NCBI RefSeq assembly: GCF_004335085.1
Contig: NZ_RQRS01000002.1
Coordinates: 248,001-312,000 of the forward strand
Length of the DNA stretch: 64,000 nucleotides
Source: Pedobacter nototheniae
Lineage (GTDB): Bacteria; Bacteroidota; Bacteroidia; Sphingobacteriales; Sphingobacteriaceae
Reading direction: 5' to 3'
The notes beneath the pieces are model-generated. The model was not told the DNA's origin. It saw nothing but the letters and a program-made list of their open reading frames with translations, and searched no databases. Of this stretch, positions 28,107 through 36,765 are shown in pieces; position 1 is the stretch's first letter, and each line of letters starts with the position of its first letter. A program made the translations under genes and the position numbers.

Positions 28107-28892
28107 TTAATTTAAACCTAGAGTTATACCGAACGACATATTTTTTAAGCCTGCTTGTGCTCCGGTGTTAAACATATCGTTGAAATAGTATTTAGTAAAT
28201 AAACCGAGTGCACCATATCCTAATCTTACAGTACCTCCGTAGCGTACCGATTGGAAGTGATAATCATCGTATGATTTTTCTTTTCCGCGTTCATCGCTAA
28301 TTTGTTTAACTTTTCCATTTAATAAAAAGCTCACTTCAGGGCCTAACACAAAGTAAAATCTTCTGCCTTTATCATTTTCTTTGGTACGAAATTCAAAGTT
28401 CAATGGAATGTGTACATAACTGCTGGAGAAACGGTTTTTAGAAAAGATAATTGGTTCATCTATATATGTTAAAGTAGGTTGGTTCTTTTGGATGGTAATA
28501 TTATCTCTTAAGCGAATTAATGTCCAATCGAAACCACCAGCAATGTAAACTTTAAAGTTTGAGTTAAAACGGTATCCAAATTGCACTACATCAAAAGAGA
28601 AAGTACTTGTTTTGCCGCCTTTATAATCCAAAAACTGATTGGCAGGAGAAAGATTAAAGCTACCATTATCAATTAACCTTGAGAAACCTATATCTATTCG
28701 GGTAAAAGTAATGCCTCCAATAAAACGACCTTTTTTTGCTGAATCTGCAGCTTTGGTTTTAATCATAATCCCATGCCCCTCGCTGTAGTCAATTTTATTT
28801 CTTTTAGTACTATCTTGTTGGGCAAAAGCACCTTGAGCCATAACACCGGCAAGTCCACTTACCATTAGTGCTGTAAAAATTAGATGTTTCAT
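28107..28892 (-). CDS. Outer-membrane beta-barrel protein
   Basis: A 261-residue protein with a signal peptide (MKHLIFTALMVSGLAGVMAQ, cleavage near AFA/QQ at residue 24). The mature chain has alternating polar and hydrophobic strands typical of a small barrel: FGYRFNSNFKVYIAGGFDW, FYFVLGPEVSFLLNG, TVRLGYGALGLFTKYYF. It ends in a strand without a terminal Phe. It follows the sigma and anti-sigma genes, with 53 bases between, and is likely their cotranscribed partner. It may be an OmpW/OMP_b-brl type protein with a structural or sensing role. Confidence 0.75.
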   Translation of the reverse strand: MKHLIFTALMVSGLAGVMAQGAFAQQDSTKRNKIDYSEGHGIMIKTKAADSAKKGRFIGGITFTRIDIGFSRLIDNGSFNLSPANQFLDYKGGKTSTFSFDVVQFGYRFNSNFKVYIAGGFDWTLIRLRDNITIQKNQPTLTYIDEPIIFSKNRFSSSYVHIPLNFEFRTKENDKGRRFYFVLGPEVSFLLNGKVKQISDERGKEKSYDDYHFQSVRYGGTVRLGYGALGLFTKYYFNDMFNTGAQAGLKNMSFGITLGLN

Positions 28893-28945
28893 TTTATCTT
28901 GCGTGTTTGTGTATGTTAATATTTAGCTAGTTAGGCTATGTTTGT

Positions 28946-29701
28946 TTATTTATTTTTTCTTTTCCCGAACTTAAATGGGCCAATATTGATTGATGAGATT
29001 GAAGAATCATCATCATCTGTTCTAAACTGGATAAATTTATCTTTTCTTTTATCCACTTTGTTTACCACTAGATTTACCAAATCGCCAACGTTTCTAATGC
29101 CTTTGCCTTGTTCATTCTCATTAACTGGTTCATCTGTTAGGGCTGCATTTCCGGCAGATGCAGTTACAATCTGATCTTTAGCGGCAATAGCTTCATTAAT
29201 CTTTTCTTTTATATCCTCTTGTTTAGCCTTTGGCACATCAGCATTAGCAATAAAGGTTTCCTCTTTTAACACTTCCTGGCTGGCAATTCCTTTTTGCTTC
29301 TCCTCGTGCTTAACTACTTTAACTTCAGTTTTAGTTAAGGAATTAGTGCTTTTTTGTTGAACAGCTAATCTTGGCGATAAATTTTCTGTAACTTCTACAG
29401 GCGCCTCCACTTTTGGTTGAGTTAAATTTTCTTTAGGTGCATCTGTTACTTCAGTTTTAACAAAATTGTTGTTGTTTTCAGAAATGGTATTTTGGCTATT
29501 TCTAACTAAAATTCCAACACTTGCAATAACCAAAACCACAGCAGCGGCCATCCAATAAACTGGCAGTTTCCAAGTTTTTTTAGGTTCGATCTTTTGTTCA
29601 ATATCGTTCCATAAATTTCTTGAAGGTGTCACTTCTGCATCCACAAAAGCATCCTTAAATAACTGATCAAAATCTTTATCCGGTGTAGGTTGCATAACCA
29701 A
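28946..29701 (-). CDS. Putative anti-sigma factor, membrane-anchored
   Basis: A 251-residue single-pass protein. Residues 1-44 are cytoplasmic (FDQLFKDAFVDAEVTPSRNLWNDIEQKI). The transmembrane helix lies at about residues 47-64 (YWMAAAVVLVIASVGIL). The long outer part is charged and low-complexity. Its start codon overlaps the end of the sigma gene by 26 bases, the layout of sigma and anti-sigma pairs. No zinc HxxxCxxC motif is present, so it is not a ZAS-type anti-sigma, and this is inferred from position and topology. Confidence 0.68.
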   Translation of the reverse strand: MVMQPTPDKDFDQLFKDAFVDAEVTPSRNLWNDIEQKIEPKKTWKLPVYWMAAAVVLVIASVGILVRNSQNTISENNNNFVKTEVTDAPKENLTQPKVEAPVEVTENLSPRLAVQQKSTNSLTKTEVKVVKHEEKQKGIASQEVLKEETFIANADVPKAKQEDIKEKINEAIAAKDQIVTASAGNAALTDEPVNENEQGKGIRNVGDLVNLVVNKVDKRKDKFIQFRTDDDDSSISSINIGPFKFGKRKNK

Positions 29702-30245
29702 ATCCCTCCATTTTTATAATTTCTTCTTTTAAAATTGCTCTCGCTCTCGATAATTGTGACTTGCTTGCCCCTTCGGTAATTCCAAGTGTTTCGGCAATTT
29801 CTTTGTGCGAATAACCTTCTATTGCATACATGTTAAATACCATGCGATAACCATCAGCTAGTTTTTGAATCACTTTCATTAAGTCCTGTATTCCTAGCTG
29901 GCTAAAATCAAATCCTGTTGATGGCTGTTCGTATGCTTCATCTATATCAACCACATTTAAGCTGCGTAAATTTTTACGGTAACTTTCAATTGCGGTATTA
30001 ACCATTACTCTCCTAATCCAGCCTTCAAAAGAGCCATCACCCCTGTAATCCTTAATCTTCTGAAAGATTTTGATGTAGCCCATTTGCAATACATCCTCAG
30101 CTTCCATTCTATCTCTCGCGTATCGCATGCAAACGGCCAACATTTTAGATGCAGTTTGCTTATATAGCAGCTCTTGCATCTTCCGGTCGCCAGCTTTACA
30201 GCCTTCCATCAAATCGTTTATAGTATAGGGTTGCGTCAACTTCAT
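29676..30245 (-). CDS. RNA polymerase sigma factor, ECF type
   Basis: A 189-residue sigma-70 family protein with region 2 (YARDRMEAEDVLQMGYIKIFQ near residue 40) and region 4 with a helix-turn-helix (GYSHKEIAETLGITEGASKSQLSRAR near residue 144). No region 3 is present, as in ECF factors. The next gene overlaps its end by 26 bases and encodes a membrane protein, so this is a likely cell-surface stress or nutrient response pair. About 305 bases without a gene lie upstream. Confidence 0.9.
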   Translation of the reverse strand: MKLTQPYTINDLMEGCKAGDRKMQELLYKQTASKMLAVCMRYARDRMEAEDVLQMGYIKIFQKIKDYRGDGSFEGWIRRVMVNTAIESYRKNLRSLNVVDIDEAYEQPSTGFDFSQLGIQDLMKVIQKLADGYRMVFNMYAIEGYSHKEIAETLGITEGASKSQLSRARAILKEEIIKMEGFGYATYTG

Positions 30246-30550
30246 TTTGTGTTTGTATATAGAAGATGATGGTTTACAAACAATGGTTGCATGGACGTTA
30301 ACAAAAAGTTAAATATTTTAGAGAAAAATAATTATATCCACTGATTATCAATAAGATAAACACTAAATAAATTATGGTTTTTTTGTATTCAATAGCAATT
30401 ATAGATAATTTTAAGGGATTAACGCATTGTTTTTAATAATTCATTCCGTTATAAATCGCAAAGCACCTATTTCTAATGAAACAGATGCTTTTTGAATGTA
30501 TTGATACTGAATTAAACTCCGCAATACAAATAGCTTAAATATATTAATCT
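30246..30550. other. Gap between sigma gene and outer-membrane gene, one hairpin
   Basis: Fourteen pairs form between AAAGCACCTATTTC and GAAACAGATGCTTT (30460-30491), followed by T bases on the plus strand. No plus-strand gene precedes it, so it is not clearly a terminator; it could also end the minus-strand gene at 30551. I see no gene in this gap. Confidence 0.5.
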
Positions 30551-31711
30551 TTACTGATCGGCTTTCTTCTTTACTTTAAACAATTTAAAATCTTGCTTAT
30601 AGGTTAAGAAAAAGGAATGGTTAAATTGAAGTTGTTTATCGGTATGATCTAAATCAATATGCGGCTCAAAGCGAACGTCAAGATATAGATTAGGAATTAA
30701 TTCTTTTTGGTAAGCATAGCGCAATGATACAATGTTTCTGGAGCTTTGCTTTAAGCCATTGGTGTATAAATTTGAAGAAACAGATTCATATAATGGCATA
30801 CCTTTAATAGAGATAAAATTGTTCCCTTTCCAATAAGAACCAACTAAACTACCCCATTTTGTATTTACTCCTGCATTTAGCCATAGGCCAAATCCACCTT
30901 GATATGCCCTTCTTTTATCAGGCGAAAAATCCTTATAAACGGCAATATAATTATCTGTGTAAACTTCTTTAATATTGGTATTAATGGCTTTGTGTAGTTT
31001 TAATCCGGCTGCACCATTAAACAAGGTACTGATTGGAATTTCTTTTAAAATATCTATTTGCCCGCCCTGGTGGAATGCTAAAAACTGAGCAGGTACACTA
31101 AATTTCCATCCATTATTTTCTGCTAAGGTAGTTTCTGTAGATAAACCACCAATAATTTCTTCTTTTGCCGCATCTCCTGTATAAATCATTTTTTGCCAGG
31201 CAATCCACGCATCCAAATTAAATTTCTTTCTTTCTACCAATAGTTGGGTACCATATTCAATTGGGTTCGTAATAGTTCTTTCAAAATCATAAAGCGGTTC
31301 AATGTATTTGTGTTGAATTCCTCCTTCCAAACTTCCAAAAATTAAAGTCAGGTTTCTTTTATGGTATTTAACGCTAAATAAAGGTTTGGCATCATAAACA
31401 CCATTATGTCCAAAATCTTTACGGATGTACGCACCAGCGGTAATAGCTAAATTTGGATGTGCATAATATACAATTTGCGGTTGTAGCTGTGTTCCATATA
31501 AAGTATAACCATCATGAAAATCATTGGTATACTCGTAATTACGAACATAGTTGAAATTGTAGAAATTGAAATGAACCTCGTTTGTTAAACTACTATCCGG
31601 ACGGATTCTGTTTTCTATAGCCGACTGATTAAACTGAGCCGAAGCAAAACAAGAACTAAATGAAAGTGTTATAAGGAGTAAGGTCTTTTTCAGACCTGTG
31701 GTTTTAAACAT
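30551..31711 (-). CDS. Outer-membrane protein, unknown function
   Basis: A 386-residue protein with a signal peptide (to ASA/QF near residue 26). The rest is made of long amphipathic beta strands rich in Tyr, Trp, Asn and Asp, with repeats of the type YVNYEY and FKVSVPAQFLAFHQGG. The chain reads like a 16-18-strand barrel; the last residues VKKKADQ are charged and do not end in an aromatic residue. The start at 31711 is preceded by a possible -7 element. No relative is named with confidence. Confidence 0.65.
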   Translation of the reverse strand: MFKTTGLKKTLLLITLSFSSCFASAQFNQSAIENRIRPDSSLTNEVHFNFYNFNYVRNYEYTNDFHDGYTLYGTQLQPQIVYYAHPNLAITAGAYIRKDFGHNGVYDAKPLFSVKYHKRNLTLIFGSLEGGIQHKYIEPLYDFERTITNPIEYGTQLLVERKKFNLDAWIAWQKMIYTGDAAKEEIIGGLSTETTLAENNGWKFSVPAQFLAFHQGGQIDILKEIPISTLFNGAAGLKLHKAINTNIKEVYTDNYIAVYKDFSPDKRRAYQGGFGLWLNAGVNTKWGSLVGSYWKGNNFISIKGMPLYESVSSNLYTNGLKQSSRNIVSLRYAYQKELIPNLYLDVRFEPHIDLDHTDKQLQFNHSFFLTYKQDFKLFKVKKKADQ

Positions 31712-31730
31712 GGATTTGGATTTTATCGCC

Positions 31731-31738
31731 CAAATTTA
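31731..31738 (-). promoter_or_regulatory. Possible -7 element of the outer-membrane gene
   Basis: TAAATTTG on the minus strand matches TAnnTTTG. Transcription would begin about 14 bases before the ATG. No -33 element is seen at the standard spacing. Confidence 0.32.
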
Positions 31739-31867
31739 GGATAGTTTTTGATTAATTTCTCAGCAAAGATCAGGAAGTTTACGAAAAGGAAACAAAGTTT
31801 TAAATTAACCACTAAGGCATTAACTTTTTGGAAGTTATTTGCTTATCAGATGTTTTAAAAAAAAAGA

Positions 31868-32428
31868 TTACTGACCATGTTTTTTACGGTAGTTTTTATA
31901 CAATTTAACGGCGATCATAATAATTAGAGCAATGCCCATAATGCCTATAAGGCCGTAAATCCAATTTATGGCACTTTTTACAATTACAATAAAAACAATA
32001 GCAATCATAAAAATCGTAGCCAACTCTCTCCACAACCTTAGCTGAAAGCTTGTCATTTTATACACGTTATTTCTAAGTTGCTTTACGATATTTTGGCAAA
32101 TAAAATGATAAATAAGCAACCCAACTACAAAGCCAAGCTTTACCAACATCCAGTTGGCCTGAAAAAGCCCTGGGTTTAAAGTTAACATGCCTGCACCTGC
32201 AAGTACAGAAATAATCATAGCTGGGGTAGCTATAATTTTCCATAAAGTAGCCTCCATTTTAACAAATTGCTTCTGGAGGATACTTTTTTCTGGTTCAGGC
32301 TTATCATTAGCCTCTGTATGGTAAATAAAAATGCTCAAAATATAGAATAAACCAGCCATCCAGCTAATCACAAATACAATGTGAACAGCTTTAAAGTATG
32401 GATAATATTCTAATAAAGATTCTATCAT
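31868..32428 (-). CDS. hemJ: HemJ-type protoporphyrinogen IX oxidase
   Basis: A 186-residue integral membrane protein with four or five helices. The start MIESLLEYYPYFKAVHIVFVI, then SWMAGLFYILSIFIYHTEA, fits the HemJ (UPF0093) signature with the conserved His near residue 16 and the Trp-Met-Ala-Gly-Leu-Phe-Tyr stretch. HemJ oxidises protoporphyrinogen IX to protoporphyrin IX, late in haem synthesis. The neighbouring hem genes support this. Its ATG overlaps the stop of the zeta-like gene as ATGA, so it is translationally coupled to that gene. No other protoporphyrinogen oxidase gene (hemG, hemY) is present here. Confidence 0.85.
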   Translation of the reverse strand: MIESLLEYYPYFKAVHIVFVISWMAGLFYILSIFIYHTEANDKPEPEKSILQKQFVKMEATLWKIIATPAMIISVLAGAGMLTLNPGLFQANWMLVKLGFVVGLLIYHFICQNIVKQLRNNVYKMTSFQLRLWRELATIFMIAIVFIVIVKSAINWIYGLIGIMGIALIIMIAVKLYKNYRKKHGQ

Positions 32429-33168
32429 TTAATTTTACTTAAAACATAGGTATCCAACCAGGTTGGCACTTTAAGAAATTCTAGCTCTAAAATTCCTTTT
32501 TTTATACTTCCAACGAACTGATGTTTAATTCCCGAATTATCCCAAAGATACGTCTCATCAACTCTTTTTAGCATATCGATTAATAAATCCATTGTCAAAA
32601 AATAACGTTTCTCAATCTTTGTCCCTTCCACCAAATGTCCACCCTTTTCAACCCTGTCTTTTACACGCTCCAGATTCATAAATGGCGTTTCGGTACCTAT
32701 GAAATATAAATAAACTTTATAATTATTTTGATGAGCAAAATCGATAAGCTCCAATTTAGCGGGATGTGAAAACACGGTTTCAAAAGAAAATGACTTATTA
32801 CTTTCTATTAATTTATAGCGAATAAAATCTGCCAGAATTGCAAAGTGATAAGAATTATAATGATTTGACTTAGAAGAACCTTTAACAACAACATTTTCTT
32901 TGACAACTAAATTCCATGTGCGGATATTAAAACCTGCCTTTAAAAATAAGCCATTATTAAAACAGAATGATTCAAAATCTGCCTTGGAAGATTCAATATC
33001 AAAATCAGATAAGTTGAGAAAGTTTTTTTTATTAAAATCTTCTTCTAATAAATCGGCATTGACAAAAATTCTTGTGGAAAAGTAGCTAGACTTTATAGAA
33101 TCAAATAAAGTAGTTTTTCCAGAACCGTTAGGCCCGGCAAAAATTCTCAATTTTGGTTTTTGAGGCAT
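32425..33168 (-). CDS. Zeta-like P-loop ATPase/kinase
   Basis: A 247-residue protein of the zeta-toxin-like P-loop group. GPNGSGKT is at residues 12-19, NADLLEEDF near 38, ETVFSHPAKLELI near 127, and RVEKGGHLVEGTKIEKRY near 168. GGHxV followed by RY is typical of this family, often called predicted ABC-type ATPases or zeta toxins, which phosphorylate UDP-sugars or nucleotides in the toxic cases. Toxicity cannot be read from sequence. It is the middle gene of an operon: the 77-residue gene ends on its start (TAATG), and hemJ starts on its stop (ATGA). Confidence 0.75.
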   Translation of the reverse strand: MPQKPKLRIFAGPNGSGKTTLFDSIKSSYFSTRIFVNADLLEEDFNKKNFLNLSDFDIESSKADFESFCFNNGLFLKAGFNIRTWNLVVKENVVVKGSSKSNHYNSYHFAILADFIRYKLIESNKSFSFETVFSHPAKLELIDFAHQNNYKVYLYFIGTETPFMNLERVKDRVEKGGHLVEGTKIEKRYFLTMDLLIDMLKRVDETYLWDNSGIKHQFVGSIKKGILELEFLKVPTWLDTYVLSKIK

Positions 33169-33401
33169 TAAAAAAGCTTAATTCTCTTTGCAGGAACTCG
33201 TCTTCTATTAAAAACACCTTCCGCCACTTTCACAGTATCCCCGTTATTAAATATCCTGTATACCCCATCTGTCCTAACTTCAGTTCTGCCTAAATTTAAA
33301 GCGTCAACTACTCTTAGAACATCATCCATCTTCTTATTAACTGCTTTTATTAATTCCTTAATCGGCAGTTTATCCTCGTCTTGTAGTGATTTAACAGTCA
33401 T
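33168..33401 (-). CDS. Small putative antitoxin-like protein
   Basis: A 77-residue basic protein with no cysteine, a helix-rich N-terminus (LPIKELIKAVNKKMDDVLRV) and a beta-strand pair at the end (GVYRIFNNGDTVKVAEGVFN then RRRVPAKRIKLF). I recognise no family. Its position in front of a zeta-like ATPase, with a one-base overlap of stop and start, is that of an antitoxin gene. The promoter ahead of it is the best match in the window. It could also be a small regulator of haem genes; that is open. Confidence 0.6.
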   Translation of the reverse strand: MTVKSLQDEDKLPIKELIKAVNKKMDDVLRVVDALNLGRTEVRTDGVYRIFNNGDTVKVAEGVFNRRRVPAKRIKLF

Positions 33402-33431
33402 AAATAATTAAACAAATGCAATTATAGAAAT

Positions 33432-33462
33432 CAAATATAAAGATTTGCAACTGCTATTCAAA
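33432..33462 (-). promoter_or_regulatory. Consensus promoter of the zeta-like module and hemJ
   Basis: On the minus strand TTTG (33462-33459), a 19-base spacer and TATATTTG (33439-33432) match TTTG-N19-TAnnTTTG fully. Transcription would start near 33425, about 24 bases before the ATG at 33401. It is the only promoter seen for the three-gene unit that ends with hemJ. Confidence 0.75.
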
Positions 33463-33488
33463 GGTTCTTTCAGTGAGTTTAGGATTTA

Positions 33489-34514
33489 TTAATATCTAAA
33501 CTCTTTAATTACGTCAATCGCATATTTCACGTTATCGAACGGAATATCTGGCATAATACCATGACCTAAATTAAAGATAAAACCATTTGTACCACGCATA
33601 CGCTCAAACAACTGGTGAATATGCTTTTTAATAACCGGTTGGTCTGCATATAAAATATGAGGATCCAAGTTACCTTGAACGGCAATATTTGAAGGTAAGC
33701 TATTTTTAATGTTTAATAAATCAGCATTCCAATCTACAGAAATTACATCAGGTTTAGCTTCTGCCATAATTGGCGCAAAAACAGAGCTTCCTTTACAGAA
33801 AGAAATTACAGGAATATCTTTTCTATTTAAGTTTGAAATAATTTCCTGAATATAACGGTGAGAAAATTCCTGATAATCATTCCATGATAAAGCTTGTGCC
33901 CAACTATCAAAAATTTGAATGGCGTTTACACCAGCAGCAATCTGAAGATTTAAATAATCAGCTGTTACCTTAGCAATTTTAGCCAATAATTTATGTGCAA
34001 GTTCTGGGTGATTATGCAGCATTAATTTGGTTAGTTTAAAATCTTTTGAAGATCCGCCTTCAACTAAATAGCTCATTACTGTAAAAGGTGCACCAGCAAA
34101 GCCAATTAAAGGGATATTTCCATCCAAGCGTTGCTGAATTACTTTAATTGCATCAGCTACATATTCCAACTGATCTAAACAATCTACATTAAGGTTTTCA
34201 ATATCTTGTGCAGTACGTATTGGGTTGGCAAATTTGGGGCCTACACCTGCTGTAAAGCTTAAATCGCCACCCATAGCCTCACCTGTTACCAAAATATCGC
34301 AGAATAAAATTGCGGCATCAATACCCAACAAATCTACAGGCAACATGGTTACATCAGCTGCAATTTCGGGGGTTTTACACATCTCTAAAAAAGAGTATTT
34401 GTTTTTAATTTCCCAATATTGTGGCATAAAACGACCTGCCTGACGCATCATCCATACTGGTGGGCGTTCTGTTTGTTTTGAAAATGCTGCGTCTAAAAAT
34501 AAATTATTCTTCAT
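33489..34514 (-). CDS. hemE: Uroporphyrinogen decarboxylase
   Basis: A 341-residue enzyme that removes four carboxyl groups from uroporphyrinogen III to give coproporphyrinogen III. PVWMMRQAGRFMPQY is at the substrate arginine positions near residue 19, GFAGAPFTVMSYL near 130, and NLGHGIMP near 315. The ATG at 34514 (MKNNLFLDAAF) is preferred to one 16 codons upstream, which adds residues absent from the family. The gene is behind the two-component genes and their terminator. HemE is the last enzyme here before the missing coproporphyrinogen oxidase. Confidence 0.95.
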   Translation of the reverse strand: MKNNLFLDAAFSKQTERPPVWMMRQAGRFMPQYWEIKNKYSFLEMCKTPEIAADVTMLPVDLLGIDAAILFCDILVTGEAMGGDLSFTAGVGPKFANPIRTAQDIENLNVDCLDQLEYVADAIKVIQQRLDGNIPLIGFAGAPFTVMSYLVEGGSSKDFKLTKLMLHNHPELAHKLLAKIAKVTADYLNLQIAAGVNAIQIFDSWAQALSWNDYQEFSHRYIQEIISNLNRKDIPVISFCKGSSVFAPIMAEAKPDVISVDWNADLLNIKNSLPSNIAVQGNLDPHILYADQPVIKKHIHQLFERMRGTNGFIFNLGHGIMPDIPFDNVKYAIDVIKEFRY

Positions 34515-34548
34515 TGTTGGATTTTGGATTCGGTTTAGCTCTTCATAA

Positions 34549-34590
34549 TAAAAACGAAGCATCTTCCTTCTTAGAAAGAGATCCTTCGTT
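34549..34590 (-). terminator. Terminator after the two-component operon
   Basis: On the minus strand AACGAAG pairs with CTTCGTT around a long internal region that itself has AAGAAGG and CTTTC complementarity, followed by TTTTTA. It lies between the TPR gene stop and hemE. The sequence also recalls dispersed palindromes that begin CCTGAGAAACGAAGGATC. Confidence 0.5.
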
Positions 34591-34614
34591 TCTCAGGATA
34601 AACACCCGAATGCT

Positions 34615-35130
34615 TTATATTTTACTTATTTCTTTTTCTATTTTAACAATTATATCTTGCGATCTCTGAGTTGTTGCCAACTCTTTCGCAAGCGCTGTAT
34701 AAGCTTCAGCTCGCTCTTTATCTCTTTTACGTAAAGCTAAATTAGCCAGGTGAATTAACACATAAGACTTTTCATTTTTTCCACCGACTGAAAAACGGCT
34801 GGCAATTTGAAAATGATATTCTGCCTTATCATAATTTTCTTCTTTTAAAGCGAGGTTACCTTGCATAAATTCGTAATAACCTCTTCTACTTTTCGATAAC
34901 CTTTCTGGGTGGCTAACCTCTGCAAGCAAATCTTTAGTTTTTGCAAACTCATTATTTTTGAAATGCTTTGAGGCCATTAGCACGGAGCTGTGTTTAAAAT
35001 GGCTCCATACAACAAAAGCGAATAAGAACCCTGAAACAGCCGCTAGCTGGTATTGGTTATAATAGACACAAACCAATGCAGCGAGCACAAAAATAGCCAT
35101 TAAAGCATATCTGCCTTTGTTATTGTACAT
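34615..35130 (-). CDS. Membrane protein with TPR-like repeats
   Basis: A 171-residue protein. Two transmembrane helices lie at about residues 7-25 and 29-46, with a short turn. The rest is helical, with TPR-like pairs: SKSRRGYYEFMQGNLALKEE, YDKAEYHFQIASRF, LIHLANLALRKRDKERAEAY. Stop and start of the response regulator overlap as TAATG (base 35130), so it is translationally coupled to the two-component genes. It may report or relay the state of the sensor at the membrane. The function is unknown. Confidence 0.68.
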   Translation of the reverse strand: MYNNKGRYALMAIFVLAALVCVYYNQYQLAAVSGFLFAFVVWSHFKHSSVLMASKHFKNNEFAKTKDLLAEVSHPERLSKSRRGYYEFMQGNLALKEENYDKAEYHFQIASRFSVGGKNEKSYVLIHLANLALRKRDKERAEAYTALAKELATTQRSQDIIVKIEKEISKI

Positions 35131-35834
35131 TAATGGCTATCCGTAAATTTATAACCTACCCCGCGAATAGAATGGAAATAAACCGGATTTTTTTGATCTG
35201 GCTCAAAATATTTACGGAAAGTTAAAATAAAGTTATCAATCGTTCTTGTTGATGGATAAACATCATAATTCCAAACGGTTTCTAAAATCTGTTCACGAGA
35301 AACGGCATCGTTTTTACGCTCAATTAACAGTTTCAATAACATAGTTTCCTTTTTTGTTAAAGGCGTTATTGTACCATCATCGTGTTTCAATTCAAACGAA
35401 TTAAAATAAATTGTTTTATCTCCGATTTTATAAGAGTTTAACTCTTTTAAATCATCAGATTTTAAACTGCGTTTTACCAAAATACCTACACGAAGAATTA
35501 ACTCTTCCAGGTTAAATGGCTTAACTAAATAATCATCAGCTCCCTTTTTTAAGCCCATAACACGATCTTCTGATGTGTTTTTAGCTGTTAAAAATAAAAT
35601 AGGAACTTCAGTATTTTCTAAACGTATGGTTTCACATACCTGAAAACCATCCATTTCAGGCAACATAACATCTAAAATAATTAGATTAAAACGTTCTTCT
35701 TTAAATATTTTAAGAGCGGTTTTGCCATCTTTAACGGCATGAACTTTATAACCTTCAAGTTCGAGATTTAATTTGATGGCATCTAACAAGTGATCCTCGT
35801 CTTCAACCAATAGAATTCTTTGTTTTTGTGACAT
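35130..35834 (-). CDS. OmpR-family response regulator
   Basis: A 234-residue regulator. The receiver domain spans residues 1-120: acidic pocket EDED near residue 11, phospho-acceptor D55 in LIILDVMLPE, the conserved Thr in LFLTAKN and the lysine in DYLVKPFN. The winged-helix domain (residues about 140-230) follows, with LTKKETMLLKLLIERKNDAVSREQIL and RTIDNFILTFRKYFE. It follows the histidine kinase after eight bases and overlaps the TPR gene by one base. As the only two-component pair in the haem cluster it may control hem genes, which is inference. Confidence 0.92.
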   Translation of the reverse strand: MSQKQRILLVEDEDHLLDAIKLNLELEGYKVHAVKDGKTALKIFKEERFNLIILDVMLPEMDGFQVCETIRLENTEVPILFLTAKNTSEDRVMGLKKGADDYLVKPFNLEELILRVGILVKRSLKSDDLKELNSYKIGDKTIYFNSFELKHDDGTITPLTKKETMLLKLLIERKNDAVSREQILETVWNYDVYPSTRTIDNFILTFRKYFEPDQKNPVYFHSIRGVGYKFTDSH

Positions 35835-35842
35835 AATTGAGA

Positions 35843-36709
35843 TTAACTAAATGTTACTTCAAAAATACTTCCTTTGGGCAGATTGTCTTTTACTGTAATA
35901 TCTGCATCATGGTATTGTAAAACCTCTTTCACAATAAACAAGCCTAAACCTGTTCCCTTCGCTTTTCTGACATTCTCATTACCAACGCGGTAAAACTTAT
36001 CAAATATCAACATTTTTTCGTTATCCGAAATACCCGGTCCCGTATCGGCTACACTCAGCTTAAGATGTCCATCTACTCGATCTAAAGCCACATTTATCTC
36101 ATCACATGGGTCGGAATATTTAACCGCATTTTCAATTAAATTGGTTACTACTGATGACAATGCAAATTTGTCACCTATTAACTGCAAATTTGGCTGAATT
36201 TTAGCCACAATCAACTGTTCGCATCCACAAGAGTGCACCTGCAGTCTATCCGTGATTTTATATACCAATTCTGAAAAGTTAAATTCCTCTTTAGGGAAAC
36301 TATAAGAACGGTTTTCAATTTTAGTTGCAAGCAACATATTTTCTACCAAATCATCCAAACGCTCAATATCTTTTAACGAATTATTAAGCAACGATGTTTG
36401 CCTTGCCTTATCTAAATCTCTTTTAACAATAGTTTGGATAGAAAGTTTTATAGCGGCCAAAGGCGATTTCAACTCGTGTGTTATCGACATCAGAAAGTTT
36501 TGCTGTTGCTCTCTTAATTTATCTTCACGTTTTAAAGATTGATGAAGGAAATAACCGCCAATACAAAGTAGAAATAAAAACACTGAACCTTCGCCCATAA
36601 TCATCGTCATGCGGCTTGGCTGCAAGCGCACAACCAAAGTACCCCAAGAAATGAGTTGGATTAATGCGTAAAGCAGTAATGCATAAAATATGATGATCGA
36701 TTTTTTCAT
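35843..36709 (-). CDS. Sensor histidine kinase
   Basis: A 288-residue kinase. Two transmembrane helices lie at about residues 5-23 and 38-57, with about 15 residues between them, too few for a periplasmic sensor domain. The H-box is SITHELKSPLAAIKLS with H78, N-box VTNLIENAVKYSDP, G1 DTGPGIS and G2 GTGLGLFIVKEVL. A CxC pair (C161, C163) sits in the linker between dimerisation and ATPase domains, in VHSCGCEQLIV. With no outer domain it should sense in the membrane or inside the cell. Its operon also encodes OmpR-type regulator and a TPR membrane protein. Confidence 0.9.
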   Translation of the reverse strand: MKKSIIIFYALLLYALIQLISWGTLVVRLQPSRMTMIMGEGSVFLFLLCIGGYFLHQSLKREDKLREQQQNFLMSITHELKSPLAAIKLSIQTIVKRDLDKARQTSLLNNSLKDIERLDDLVENMLLATKIENRSYSFPKEEFNFSELVYKITDRLQVHSCGCEQLIVAKIQPNLQLIGDKFALSSVVTNLIENAVKYSDPCDEINVALDRVDGHLKLSVADTGPGISDNEKMLIFDKFYRVGNENVRKAKGTGLGLFIVKEVLQYHDADITVKDNLPKGSIFEVTFS

Positions 36710-36765
36710 GCTCAGTTTTTTATAATCATGGTTTGCATCGTCGCTAACCTTATAAACTTTATTTA

